In this document: positions 17,432 through 26,107 of the stretch, piece after piece
Layout of the letters: every line of letters begins with the position of its first letter
How positions within the stretch are numbered: position 1 is the first letter of the stretch
NCBI RefSeq assembly: GCF_014204945.1
Contig: NZ_JACHMN010000003.1
Coordinates: 2,604,001-2,668,000 of the forward strand
Length of the DNA: 64,000 bases
From: Allocatelliglobosispora scoriae
GTDB lineage: Bacteria; Actinomycetota; Actinomycetes; Mycobacteriales; Micromonosporaceae
Direction of reading: 5' to 3'
Position numbers and translations under genes: made by a program
Notes under the pieces: generated by a model
What the model was told of the DNA's origin: nothing
Seen by the model: only the letters and a program-made list of their open reading frames with translations
The model's database searches: none

Positions 17432-17485
17432 TCCGGCGATGATTACCTCCTCGCACAGATCGGGGGTCCAGTCCGCTCGAAGTGA

Positions 17486-18817
17486 GTGCTGATGCACTCG
17501 TCGAACGCGACTGGCGATTCCCGCCTCCACGTCTGGCTGCGCGTGCGCGAGTTCGCCGTGCCGCCGTCGATGATCGAATCCGCGACCGCCCGGCGTACCG
17601 TCGGGGATTGGGCCGGAGCCTGCGCTGCCGCGCGGATCGACGTCGACCTGAATCTGCGGGCACTGGCCCGCACTCATGGCCGGGAGTTCGCCACCCGGAT
17701 CCGCTCCGACCTCCGCCACCTCGCGCCGGATCTGCTGCGCTGGCACCTGCCGAGAATCGCCCCGGACGGCCTGCTGCGCCCGGGTCTGACCCTCGCCCTG
17801 GCCCGCTACGAGCAGCCGGTGGGCACCGTCCACCTTGTCGTCCGGACACCGCCGGCCTGGGCCGACGCGGGCCAGCGCATCAGCCTCGCGCTGTGGGACG
17901 GATCCGGCACCGGGGCGGGCGAGCACCCGCACCCGCATCCCGACCGGCGCTTCCGCCTCGACCTGCACCGCCACCTGTGGGATGTCCGCAGGATCGGTGA
18001 CCTGCGGGAACGGTCCAGCACCGGTGCCACGGACCGGGACCCGACCGGGCTGGTGCCGCCGGGGATCGGCTGCGCCGTGGACCGGTGGGCGGCCGAGGCG
18101 GCGATCGTGCTCCGCTCGCTGGGGCGCGACAGCGGTGCCGTCACCGTGCGGCTCGACACCCGCCGCCGGCTCGTGCTGGACGTGGACGGCATGTCCGAGC
18201 CGCGGATCAGGGCGGCGAAGGGCGGCACCGGGCCGGTGCTGCCGGACGCGGCGACCTGGGTCCTTCCCGACCTGGAGCTGCTCCGGCTCGGGCTGATCGA
18301 CGCCGATCAGCTGCACCCGCTCGTCGCGTCGGCACTCGTCCCGGGCCGCCCGCCCGCCCGCGTGCCCCGGACCCGGGACGGCGCGGGCGATCCGCGCATC
18401 GTCGACTGCCGCGGTGCCCGGCACCGGATCGGCCTCGTCGACGGGGTGCTCGTTCCGCTGGACCACGACCCGGCCGAGACCCGGCGCGAGGAGCTGCTCG
18501 CCGCGCTGGGCGGCACTCCGATGCCGTGCCTGCGGGTGATCGACGAGGCGCACCGGCGACCGGAGAGCCTCGCCGATGTCCGGGCCCGCCTGGACCACGG
18601 CGACGCCGCCGGTGCGCTCGCCGCCGTCGAGGACCTGCTCGGGCCGGATGCGCTGCTGCGCAGCGGCGCGCTGCGCGACGAGTTGGAGACGGCGGCGCAG
18701 CGCCGGGTCACGCACGGGCTCTACCGGGCCGGACTCGTCAACTCCGGGCCGAAGCAGTCCGAGCGACAGAACCGCCGCCGCCTCGACGCGCAGGCGCACC
18801 AGCGCGCCCGCCGCTGA
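17486..18817 (+). CDS. Unrecognised 443-residue protein of the RtcB/MoxR/VWA locus
   Basis: I do not recognise a family. The protein is soluble and Arg- and Asp-rich, with no membrane segment or P-loop. Several segments resemble a nucleic-acid or nucleotide-handling fold (ARIDVDLNLRALAR; IVLRSLGRDSGAVTVRLDT), but this is weak. The C-terminus is highly basic (RRRLDAQAHQRARR) and could bind RNA. It is first in an operon with a MoxR-type ATPase (39-bp gap) and a DUF2201-like VWA protein, divergent from rtcB-prfH. GTG 17486 or ATG 17492 may be the start. Confidence 0.75.
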   Translation: MLMHSSNATGDSRLHVWLRVREFAVPPSMIESATARRTVGDWAGACAAARIDVDLNLRALARTHGREFATRIRSDLRHLAPDLLRWHLPRIAPDGLLRPGLTLALARYEQPVGTVHLVVRTPPAWADAGQRISLALWDGSGTGAGEHPHPHPDRRFRLDLHRHLWDVRRIGDLRERSSTGATDRDPTGLVPPGIGCAVDRWAAEAAIVLRSLGRDSGAVTVRLDTRRRLVLDVDGMSEPRIRAAKGGTGPVLPDAATWVLPDLELLRLGLIDADQLHPLVASALVPGRPPARVPRTRDGAGDPRIVDCRGARHRIGLVDGVLVPLDHDPAETRREELLAALGGTPMPCLRVIDEAHRRPESLADVRARLDHGDAAGALAAVEDLLGPDALLRSGALRDELETAAQRRVTHGLYRAGLVNSGPKQSERQNRRRLDAQAHQRARR

Positions 18818-18856
18818 TCTCAGCACTCCTCCCCGTCCCAGCACTCGACGTCAAAG

Positions 18857-20098
18857 GTGATCACTATGACCAGCTCTGCCCTGCCCGAAGCGCGGCGGCT
18901 CGACACCGCGGCCGCCCTGCTCGACCTGCTCGCCGACACCGCCACCGAGCCGCGTACCGACCTGCAGCTCGAAGCCCTGACCCTCGCCGTCGCCGCCGAC
19001 CTGCCGGTGCTGCTGTGGGGCGAGCCGGGCATCGGCAAGACCGCGGCCCTCACCCAGCTCGCCGCGGCCCTCGACCTGCCGCTCACCACGGTCATCGCCA
19101 GCGTGCACGAACCGTCCGACTTCTCCGGTCTGCCGGTGATCGGCGACGATCCTGCCGTGCAGGGCGTCCCGATGGCCCCGCCGGACTGGGCGGTCCGGCT
19201 GGTCCGGGCCGGTCGGGGCCTGCTGTTCCTGGACGAGCTCTCCACCGCGCCCCCGGCCGTGCAGGCGGCCCTGCTGCGCGTCGTGCTCGAACGCCGGATC
19301 GGCGCCCTGCACCTGCCGCCCGGCGTCCGCATCGTCGCCGCCGCCAACCCCCGCTCGTCGGCGGCCGACGGCTGGGAGCTCAGCGCGCCGCTCGCCAACC
19401 GGTTCGTCCATCTGCAGTGGACATACGACCACGATGTCGTGCTGCGCGGGCTCGGCGGGACCTGGCCCCGGGCATCGCTGCCGCACCTCGACCCGGCCCG
19501 GTTGCGCGAGGCCGTGGCGTTCGCCCGCCGGGCGGTCTGCGGGCTGCTCGCGACCAGGCCCGCCCTCGTACACCGGCTGCCGAACAACGAGACCCGCCGG
19601 GGCGGTGCGTGGCCGTCGCCGCGCAGCTGGGAGATGACGCTGCGGCTGATCGCCTTCGCCACCGCGGCCGGCACTTCCCGGGAGGTGCTGTCGATGCTGG
19701 TCCGGGGCACCGTCGGCGACGGTCCGGGGCTGGAGCTGCTGGCGAGCCTGGACCGCCTCGACCTGCCCGATCCCGAGGCGCTGCTCGCCGATCCGTCATC
19801 GGCGGTCCTGCCCGAGCGGGGCGACCTGCGCCAGGCCGTGCTCGACGGCGTGGTCGACGCGGTCCGCCAGCGACCGGACCAGGCCCGCTGGGATGCCGCG
19901 TGGGCGCTGCTGGTGACGGCTCTGGAGACCGGCGCACCGGACCTGGTGGTCGTCCCGGCGGCGACCCTCGCCGGGCTGCGCCGCGACGACTGGGCGGTCC
20001 CGGCCGCGATCGAGCGCCTGGCGGGTGCGGTGTCGCTGTCGCGAGGAGCAGACCACGCGGGGGTACGGGCCGAGGCCGTCGTGGGTGCGGCCCGGTGA
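18857..20098 (+). CDS. MoxR-type AAA+ ATPase
   Basis: 413 residues. Walker A is GEPGIGKTA (about 52-60), Walker B is GLLFLDELSTAP near residue 120, and sensor 1 is VAAANP followed by an Arg-finger-like LSAPLANRF. MoxR ATPases act as chaperones that remodel partner proteins, usually with a VWA-domain partner encoded next door, exactly as here. The last bases overlap the next start (GTGA). About 110 residues after the AAA core have no domain I know. Confidence 0.9.
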   Translation: MITMTSSALPEARRLDTAAALLDLLADTATEPRTDLQLEALTLAVAADLPVLLWGEPGIGKTAALTQLAAALDLPLTTVIASVHEPSDFSGLPVIGDDPAVQGVPMAPPDWAVRLVRAGRGLLFLDELSTAPPAVQAALLRVVLERRIGALHLPPGVRIVAAANPRSSAADGWELSAPLANRFVHLQWTYDHDVVLRGLGGTWPRASLPHLDPARLREAVAFARRAVCGLLATRPALVHRLPNNETRRGGAWPSPRSWEMTLRLIAFATAAGTSREVLSMLVRGTVGDGPGLELLASLDRLDLPDPEALLADPSSAVLPERGDLRQAVLDGVVDAVRQRPDQARWDAAWALLVTALETGAPDLVVVPAATLAGLRRDDWAVPAAIERLAGAVSLSRGADHAGVRAEAVVGAAR

Positions 20099-21318
20099 CG
20101 GCCGGCCAGCTCGACCGGGACAAGCTCTTCACCGCCCGCCTCTACGCCGCCCGGGTCCGCCCCTACCTCGCGACGGCGCTGTTCGCCCTGCACCCGGTGG
20201 AGTCCCGCCGGGTGCCGACGATGGCGGTGGACAAGCACTGGCGGTGCTACGTCTCACCGGCCTTCGTCGACCGGACCCCGGTGGAGGAGCTCGCCGGGGT
20301 CTGGGTGCACGAGGTCTCCCACCTGCTGCGCGACCACCACGGCCGGGGCGACCGGTTCGCGCTGGCCCGCGGGCTGACCGGGCCGGGGGAGCGGCTGCGG
20401 ATGAACATCGCCGCCGACTGCGAGATCAACGACGACGTCTACGGCGACGGTCTGCCCCGGCCGGAGGGAGCCGTGCTGCCGGGGCACCTCCGGCTGAACC
20501 CGGGCGAGCTGATGGAGGACTACCTGTGCCAGTTCACCCTCGGCCCGTACACCCAGGGATTGTCCTGGTTGGACTGCGGCAGCGGCGCCGACGGCCTGGA
20601 CCGGGAGTGGGACCTGGGCCCGGACGGCGCGCACGGGCTCAGCGAGCAGGAGCGCGACGCGGTCCGGTTCCGGGTGGCGCAGGGCCTCACCGGGCGGGGG
20701 AGTACGCCGAAGGGCTGGCAGCGGTGGGCCGAGGAGGTCTTCCACCCGCCGCAGCCGTGGCGGGAGCTGCTCGGCGCCGCGGTCCGCTCGGCGGCGACCG
20801 GACCCGGCGGCGAGGACTACACCTATGGCCGGCCGCCGCGCCGGGCGGCGAGCCTGCCCGGTGTCGTCCTGCCGAGCCTGCGCCGCCGACCGCCCCGGGT
20901 CTGCGTCATCATCGACACGTCCGGGTCGGTGAGCGACGTGGAGCTGGGCAGCGCGCTGCTGGAGGTCACCGCGATCTCCCGCAGCGTCGGCGGGCGGCGC
21001 GACCTCGTCAGCGTGCTCGCGTGCGACGCCGCCGCCGGGGTGGCGCACCCGCTGTGCCGGGCCGAGGGGATCCCGCTGATCGGCGGCGGCGGCACGGATC
21101 TGCGGGCGGGCTTCGCCAGGGCGCTGCGGACCACTCCGCGCCCCGACGTGATCGTGGTCCTCACCGACGGGCAGACGCCCTGGCCGAGCGAGCGGCCGCC
21201 GTGCCGCACGGTGGTCGGCCTCTTCCCCCGGGACCGGGTCGCCGAGTGGGACGAGGACGATCCCGACCAGGTGCCGGACACGCCGCCCGACTGGGCGCGG
21301 GTCGTCACCATCGGATGA
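20095..21318 (+). CDS. DUF2201-like putative metallopeptidase with C-terminal VWA domain
   Basis: 407 residues. The N-terminal half contains a zinc-protease-like HExxH: VHEVSHLLRDHH (His72, Glu73, His76), followed by NIAADCEINDD, a good candidate for the third ligand region. The C-terminal half is a VWA fold with the MIDAS motif DTSGS starting at Asp274, then GGGTDLRAGF and LTDGQTPW. This layout matches VWA-like DUF2201 proteins commonly paired with MoxR ATPases. Whether the HExxH is proteolytic is unknown. Translationally coupled to the ATPase. Confidence 0.88.
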   Translation: MTAGQLDRDKLFTARLYAARVRPYLATALFALHPVESRRVPTMAVDKHWRCYVSPAFVDRTPVEELAGVWVHEVSHLLRDHHGRGDRFALARGLTGPGERLRMNIAADCEINDDVYGDGLPRPEGAVLPGHLRLNPGELMEDYLCQFTLGPYTQGLSWLDCGSGADGLDREWDLGPDGAHGLSEQERDAVRFRVAQGLTGRGSTPKGWQRWAEEVFHPPQPWRELLGAAVRSAATGPGGEDYTYGRPPRRAASLPGVVLPSLRRRPPRVCVIIDTSGSVSDVELGSALLEVTAISRSVGGRRDLVSVLACDAAAGVAHPLCRAEGIPLIGGGGTDLRAGFARALRTTPRPDVIVVLTDGQTPWPSERPPCRTVVGLFPRDRVAEWDEDDPDQVPDTPPDWARVVTIG

Positions 21319-21326
21319 CGAGGCGT

Positions 21327-21363
21327 GCCGGAGGGTGCGGCCGACGGGGGCGCACCCTCCGGC
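21327..21363. terminator. Hairpin between convergent genes
   Basis: GCCGGAGGGTGCG (21327-21339) and its exact complement (21351-21363) enclose an 11-nt loop, right after the VWA gene and before the end of the convergent secreted-protein gene. Confidence 0.85.
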
Positions 21364-21367
21364 GTGG

Positions 21368-22279
21368 TCAGTGCCGAGCGGTGCAGGCGTCGGGGACGGG
21401 ACTCTCATAGGGCCTGATGCATGCCCACACCCAGTGGCTGTCGTCGGCCAGCCCGGTGTTGGGCCCGGACACGCCCGGCGCCGTGCAGCAGAGCATCTCG
21501 TCCCAGGAGGTGCGCGGTGCGGTCGGCGTGGTGGCCTCGTTGAAGGTGAGCAGGTAGTAGACGTCCGGCGAGGCGCCGACGCCCTCGGCCCACGAATACC
21601 CCGGGCAGACGGTCGAGGCGTAGATCTTCACCGCCGTACCGCTTCCGTCAAGCGCCGTCGCGGAGTCCACCTCGACCGGGTTGGTTGCGCAGCCGTCGTC
21701 GTAGGGGTCGTGGAATTCGCAGCCGGTGTCGCGGCACAGGTTGTCGAAGACCAGCTCCCAGGTACGCGGAGGGCTGCGGAAGGCCGAGCGCGCGGTCAGG
21801 TTGCCGGCGATCTCCGCCGGTGCCGTCTCCAGCACCGCGATCCTGTTGAAGGCGATCGTCCGGATGTTGAGCCAGCCGGTCCAGCCGGGGAGGTCGAACT
21901 GCTCCCACGGTCCCACGGCGGTGGCACGGGCCCGCATCAGCCCCAGCAGATTACCGGTGTAGCCGAACTCGGCCGACACGTAGCGGTGGTTTTCGGTGGA
22001 TCGGATGGTCCAGTAGATCCCGGACGTGGGGGTGGCCGGAACCCGGCAGACCTCGAAGATCTCGGCGCTGCCGATGGTGGTGGACCCGGCGCGCAGCCGC
22101 CCGTTGAGATCGCCCTGGGCGGCCAGGTCGGTCTTGACGTAGGTGTTCTTGTCCACGGACCTGATCGCCGCCGACCGGCAGCCGTAAGGCAGATCGGCCT
22201 GAGCCGGTGCGGCAGCGACGGGCACTGCGGCCAGGGCCAATGCCAACGCGGCCAGATAGGGGTGGAGTCTGCTGCGCAC
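21368..22279 (-). CDS. Secreted protein with beta-trefoil (fascin-like) domain
   Basis: 303 residues. Signal peptide MRSRLHPYLAALALALAAVP ends in an AQA-type site near residue 28. Residues of about 30-155 show fascin-like beta-trefoil repeats (AAIRSVDKNTYVKTDLAAQG; STENHRYVSAEFGYTG; RTIAFNRIAVLETA). The rest contains eight or more Cys, suggesting a disulfide-stabilised extracellular domain, but I do not recognise it. GTG 22279 is the start. The role is unknown; sugar or polymer binding is a guess from the fold. Confidence 0.8.
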   Translation of the reverse strand: MRSRLHPYLAALALALAAVPVAAAPAQADLPYGCRSAAIRSVDKNTYVKTDLAAQGDLNGRLRAGSTTIGSAEIFEVCRVPATPTSGIYWTIRSTENHRYVSAEFGYTGNLLGLMRARATAVGPWEQFDLPGWTGWLNIRTIAFNRIAVLETAPAEIAGNLTARSAFRSPPRTWELVFDNLCRDTGCEFHDPYDDGCATNPVEVDSATALDGSGTAVKIYASTVCPGYSWAEGVGASPDVYYLLTFNEATTPTAPRTSWDEMLCCTAPGVSGPNTGLADDSHWVWACIRPYESPVPDACTARH

Positions 22280-22365
22280 CGGGGCCTCCGCCGATCATGT
22301 GCATACATGGATGGACCAGCTCACTATGAGCCACGGGCACAACATGTCCGCATCGGTCGGCCGGA

Positions 22366-22402
22366 CGGCGTGGTGGGGCATGCGAGAGCCGCCACCACGC
22401 CG
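22366..22402. terminator. Hairpin after the Cys/Tyr-rich peptide gene
   Basis: CGGCGTGGTGG (22366-22376) pairs exactly with 22392-22402. On the minus strand it begins 11 nt after the stop of the 70-residue peptide gene, so that gene is probably a monocistronic transcript. Confidence 0.75.
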
Positions 22403-22413
22403 CTGTCAGGTGA

Positions 22414-22626
22414 TCAGTTGCAGTTGTAGTAGTTGCTGGCGCAGCCGGAGTACACCTTGTAACAGTTGTACCCGTCGTACGCGTAGCAGTACTTGTAGCC
22501 CTGGGTGCGGGTGCCGCTGCAGTAGCAGCCGGTCACGTAGCACGACGGGCACGCCGCCGCGGCGTCGGCCTTGGGCACGACGAGTGCGGTCAGGCGGTCG
22601 CTGACGCGCTCGATCAGCTTGATCAT
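22414..22626 (-). CDS. Cys/Tyr-rich peptide precursor, 70 residues
   Basis: The product has a 25-residue leader (MIKLIERVSDRLTALVVPKA then DAAAA) followed by a 45-residue core with 8 Cys (26, 29, 34, 36, 47, 55, 62, 69) and 11 Tyr. The leader has an amphipathic helix pattern and an Ala-x-Ala end but no long hydrophobic core, so it is not a normal Sec signal. The ATG is preceded by GAGAGGAG. It is divergent from a signal peptidase gene and close to an ABC exporter and a thiol redoxin. I read it as a secreted disulfide-rich or ribosomally made, modified peptide precursor. Function unknown. Confidence 0.8.
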   Translation of the reverse strand: MIKLIERVSDRLTALVVPKADAAAACPSCYVTGCYCSGTRTQGYKYCYAYDGYNCYKVYSGCASNYYNCN

Positions 22627-22652
22627 GGAAACTCCTCTCGGTCGGGTGGCTG

Positions 22653-22674
22653 ACGCTAACGTCGCGGCATACAC
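22653..22674 (-). promoter_or_regulatory. Promoter of the Cys/Tyr-rich peptide gene
   Basis: On the minus strand GTGTATG (22674-22668) is followed after 9 nt by TAGCGT (22658-22653), a -10-like hexamer. The same 9-nt spacing between a TGTAT heptamer and a hexamer occurs before the signal peptidase and redoxin genes. A second upstream heptamer is not clear here. The leader carries a strong ribosome site. Confidence 0.55.
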
Positions 22675-22704
22675 GAACCCGCCGATTGCGCTACGCATCC
22701 AGGG

Positions 22705-22737
22705 ATGTATCTGTTTTGTATCTGCTCCCGGCAGGCT
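22705..22737 (+). promoter_or_regulatory. SARP-type promoter of the S26 peptidase gene
   Basis: ATGTATC (22705-22711) and TTGTATC (22716-22722) are direct repeats with an 11-bp pitch, the spacing SARP/AfsR-type activators recognise. CAGGCT follows 9 nt later (22732-22737) as a -10, and the ATG at 22744 lies 6 nt further, implying a leaderless mRNA. Confidence 0.65.
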
Positions 22738-22743
22738 CAGGCG

Positions 22744-23256
22744 ATGTGGACCATCGCCGTAGCGGGAACCCTGATCGTCGTCGGCAGCGTCGTGCTGGTG
22801 ATCCGGCGGATGCGCGGACGGCTGACCGTGGTGACGGTTCACGGGCCGAGCATGACTCCGGCGCTGCACCCCGGCGACCGTGTGCTCGTACGCCGGGCCA
22901 CCCTCGACGGCGTACGCAACGGCGACGTCGTCATGGTCGCGCGCCCGTCGCCCGCCGACAGCGCCGGGTGGACGGTGCCCGGTGTGGAGAAATCGGCGGT
23001 CCTCGCCGATGAGGCCTGGGCGAGCGCGACCGGATCCTGGCTGATCAAGCGGGTCGTCGCCGTCCCCGGTGACGAGGTGCCGTGGCAAGAGGTGGCGGCG
23101 CTGCGATACGTCGACCACCCGGTGGTGCCCCCGGGTCGTTTCGTCGTCCTGGGGGACAACGCCGATCTCAGCTTCGACTCCCGCAGCTGCGGCTACTTCA
23201 CCGACGAGCAGCTGTGGGGGGTGGTGCTGAAGAAGCTCGAACCCGCGTCGCGGTGA
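22744..23256 (+). CDS. S26-family (type I) signal peptidase
   Basis: 170 residues. One N-terminal membrane helix (TIAVAGTLIVVGSVVLVI), then the catalytic Ser36 in VHGPSMTPAL and the general-base Lys102 in LIKRVVAVPGDEV. The box GDNADLSFDSRSCGYF is also conserved. An in-frame ATG at 22705 would add 13 residues, but it falls inside the promoter repeats, so 22744 is preferred. As a second, locus-specific signal peptidase next to a small Cys-rich precursor and an exporter, it is the natural candidate to remove the peptide's leader. Confidence 0.9.
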   Translation: MWTIAVAGTLIVVGSVVLVIRRMRGRLTVVTVHGPSMTPALHPGDRVLVRRATLDGVRNGDVVMVARPSPADSAGWTVPGVEKSAVLADEAWASATGSWLIKRVVAVPGDEVPWQEVAALRYVDHPVVPPGRFVVLGDNADLSFDSRSCGYFTDEQLWGVVLKKLEPASR

Positions 23257-23302
23257 TCGTGCGTTTACGATCTATGTTCCTGAGCGGCTCAGGGAGGCTT
23301 GC

Positions 23303-26107
23303 ATGGGTTGGGAGTTCCGTGTGCTCGGCCCGCTGGAGCTCCGGCGGGACGGGGTCGCCGTCGCCGCGGGCTCCGTCAAGCAGCGGATGCTGCTGACCTC
23401 GCTGCTGCTCGACGCCAACCGCGTCGTCTCCCTCGACCGTCTCATCGCCACCCTGTGGGAGCGTGACCCGCCCACGTCGGCCATCGCGAACATCCGCACC
23501 TACGCCTCGCAGCTGCGCCTGACGCTGACCGACGGCAGCGGGGACAGCCGGTTGACCGGCCGGCCGCCCGGCTACCTGCTCACGGCCGCCGACGACGAGC
23601 TCGACCTCGCCCACTTCACCCAGCGTGCCGCCGCGGGCCGAGCCGCGATGAGCCGAGGTGAGCTGCGGCGGGCCGTGGGTGCCTTTCGGGAGGCGCTGGC
23701 GCAGTGGCGGGGCGCGGCGGGCGAGGACACGAGCCGGTCCGGCCTGCTCGCGGCGCGGCTCGCCGGGCTGGACCAGCAGCGGCTCAACGTCGTGGAGGAG
23801 CTGATCGCGGCCCGCCAACAGCTGGGAGAGAACGCCCAGCTCATCCCGGAGCTGCGGCAGCTGACCTATGAGCACCCGCTGCGCGAGCGGCTCTGGCAGC
23901 AGCTCATCCTGTCCCTCTACCGCACCGGCGACGTCGCGGGCGCCCTCGACGCCTTCGGACAGGCCCGGCTGGCGCTCGTCCGCGACCTCGGGGTCGACCC
24001 CGGCGCGGAGCTGTCCGCCCTCTACCAGGCGGTGCTCAGCCGGGACCCGGCGCTCCTGCCCGAGTCGAAGACCGCCGACGGCACGGAGATCCGCCCCCGG
24101 GAACTGCCCACGGATGTGGCGCGCCTGGTCGGGCGGGACAGGGAGATCGCGCTGGCGGTCGACGCCCTGACCGGGCTGCCCGCCATCGCCTTCTACGGCC
24201 CCGGCGGTGTCGGCAAATCCGCGCTCGCCGTCCACGTCGCGCATCAGGTGGCACCCTCCTTCCCCGACGGGCAGATCTACGTCGACCTCGCCGACGGCCC
24301 CGGTGCGCTGCCGCAGGAACCGGTGGACGTGCTGCGGCGGATCATCCGTACCCTCGGCGTACCGGCTGATCAGATGCCGCAGACCGAGGCGGAGGCGGCC
24401 GCCCGCTACCGCTCCTTCATCCTGGAACGTCAGATGATCGTGGTGCTGGACAACGCGGCCAGTGCGGAGCAGGTCCGCCCCCTGCTGGTCGGCGGCGGCG
24501 GCTCGGTGGTCATGATCACCAGTCGGCGGATGCTCGCCACGATCGACCGAGCCGTCCACATCGAGCTGAACCGCCTCACCGGGCCGGCCGCGGCGCAACT
24601 GCTGGCGACGGTGTGCGGCGCCGAGCGCATCGCGGCCGAGCCCGAGGAGACCACGCGGCTGACGACGCTCTGCGACCGGCTGCCGCTCGCGGTGCGCATC
24701 GCCGGTGCGCGGCTGGCCGCCAGGCCGCTGTGGAGCGTCGGCGAGCTGGTCCGGCAGCTCTCCGACGAGCAGACCCGGCTCGACACGCTCGCCTTCGGGG
24801 ACCTGGCGATCCGCTCCAGCATCGAGCGGAGCTTCCGCGCCGTCGGCAGCGACGCCGCGGCCCTGCTCGGGCTGCTCGGCACGGTCCGCATCGAGGAGTT
24901 CACGCTGGCGGCGGTGGCCGCGCTGGGCGACCTGTCCCACGCGCAGGCGGCGCCCGCTTTCGACCAGCTGGTGGAGCAGCGCCTGGTGGAGCAGACCGGG
25001 CCGGGCCGCTACCGGATCGGCGAGCTGGTGCGGCTGTTCGCCGCGGACCTCGCCGTCCCCGGCCGTCCCGAAGCGCTGCACCGCCTGCTGTGCTTCTATC
25101 TCTGCACGGCCCGCCGCGCGTGGGAGCTGGTGCACCCCGCGTTCCGGCCGGCCCGCGACGACGGATTCTTCGAGACCGTCCCCCGCCTCGAACTCGCCGA
25201 CGCGTCGGCGGCCACGGCCTGGCTGGACCAGGAACGCGCCAACCTGCTGACGACGGCCCGCCAGGTCGCCGACGAGCCCGCCGCGGTCGCGCGCTTCGTG
25301 CCGCTGCTGCTCGCCGCGCTGCACCAGCACCTCACCGCCGGTGGCCGCTGGGACGACCTGGATGAGCTGGCCCAGCTCTCGCGGACCGTGGCGGTCCGGG
25401 ACGCGGCCTGGCACGCCGAGGCCGAGGCGATGGTGAGCCTCGCCGCCGTCTGCCGGGCCCGTGGCGCGTTCGGCCAGGCGATCTCCTACCTGGAGCGGGC
25501 GGCCGATCTGCGGCGCCGCTTCGGCGACGAGCAGGGCGTCGCCGCCTGTCTGTTCGCGCTGGGGCAGACGCTGGTGCACTCCGGCGACCTCGGGGCGGGG
25601 CTGGCGCGACTCCAGCAGAGCGCCGCCCTCTACGACCGGCACGGCCTGCTGCCGGCGGCTGGCCAAGCGCTGCACGAGTCCGGGGAGGTCCTGCGCCGAT
25701 TGAGCCGCTATCCGGAGGCGGAGGCGGCGTTCGACCAGGCGCTGGCGGTCCGCCGGGCCGAACGCGACCTCATCGGCGAGGCGATCACCCTGGTGGCGCT
25801 GGGCAGCACCGACTGCCTGCGCGGCAGTGACCTGCGCGCCGTCGGCCGGCTGACCGAGGCGCTGGCCCGCTGCCGGGCCACCTCGGCGCACGACCACAGC
25901 TGGCAGGCGCTGCTCTGGCGGGCCGCCGCCCATCAGCGGTCGGGGCAGGGCAGCGAGGTGGAGGCCGATCTGCGGTCGGCGCTGGACCTGTCGCGGTGGT
26001 GCGGTGACCCGAACCGCGAACGTTTCGCCGCCGCCCTGCTGGAGCGGCTCGGCCGAGGAGAGGAGCGCGACCTCAAGGACCGGGTCGCGTCCGAGCTCCT
26101 GCGCTAA
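23303..26107 (+). CDS. AfsR/SARP-like regulator (BTAD, NB-ARC, TPR), 934 residues
   Basis: The N-terminal OmpR-like winged helix (EFRVLGPLELRRDG, residues 4-95) and BTAD domain (about 100-250) are typical of SARP regulators. The NB-ARC ATPase has a P-loop YGPGGVGKSAL near 298-308, and TPR-like helical repeats fill the C-terminal third. It binds 11-bp-spaced heptamers in characterised relatives, which fits the repeats in the flanking promoters. GGGAGG precedes the ATG. It converges on the ABC exporter with a 4-bp overlap of stops and no terminator. Confidence 0.92.
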   Translation: MGWEFRVLGPLELRRDGVAVAAGSVKQRMLLTSLLLDANRVVSLDRLIATLWERDPPTSAIANIRTYASQLRLTLTDGSGDSRLTGRPPGYLLTAADDELDLAHFTQRAAAGRAAMSRGELRRAVGAFREALAQWRGAAGEDTSRSGLLAARLAGLDQQRLNVVEELIAARQQLGENAQLIPELRQLTYEHPLRERLWQQLILSLYRTGDVAGALDAFGQARLALVRDLGVDPGAELSALYQAVLSRDPALLPESKTADGTEIRPRELPTDVARLVGRDREIALAVDALTGLPAIAFYGPGGVGKSALAVHVAHQVAPSFPDGQIYVDLADGPGALPQEPVDVLRRIIRTLGVPADQMPQTEAEAAARYRSFILERQMIVVLDNAASAEQVRPLLVGGGGSVVMITSRRMLATIDRAVHIELNRLTGPAAAQLLATVCGAERIAAEPEETTRLTTLCDRLPLAVRIAGARLAARPLWSVGELVRQLSDEQTRLDTLAFGDLAIRSSIERSFRAVGSDAAALLGLLGTVRIEEFTLAAVAALGDLSHAQAAPAFDQLVEQRLVEQTGPGRYRIGELVRLFAADLAVPGRPEALHRLLCFYLCTARRAWELVHPAFRPARDDGFFETVPRLELADASAATAWLDQERANLLTTARQVADEPAAVARFVPLLLAALHQHLTAGGRWDDLDELAQLSRTVAVRDAAWHAEAEAMVSLAAVCRARGAFGQAISYLERAADLRRRFGDEQGVAACLFALGQTLVHSGDLGAGLARLQQSAALYDRHGLLPAAGQALHESGEVLRRLSRYPEAEAAFDQALAVRRAERDLIGEAITLVALGSTDCLRGSDLRAVGRLTEALARCRATSAHDHSWQALLWRAAAHQRSGQGSEVEADLRSALDLSRWCGDPNRERFAAALLERLGRGEERDLKDRVASELLR

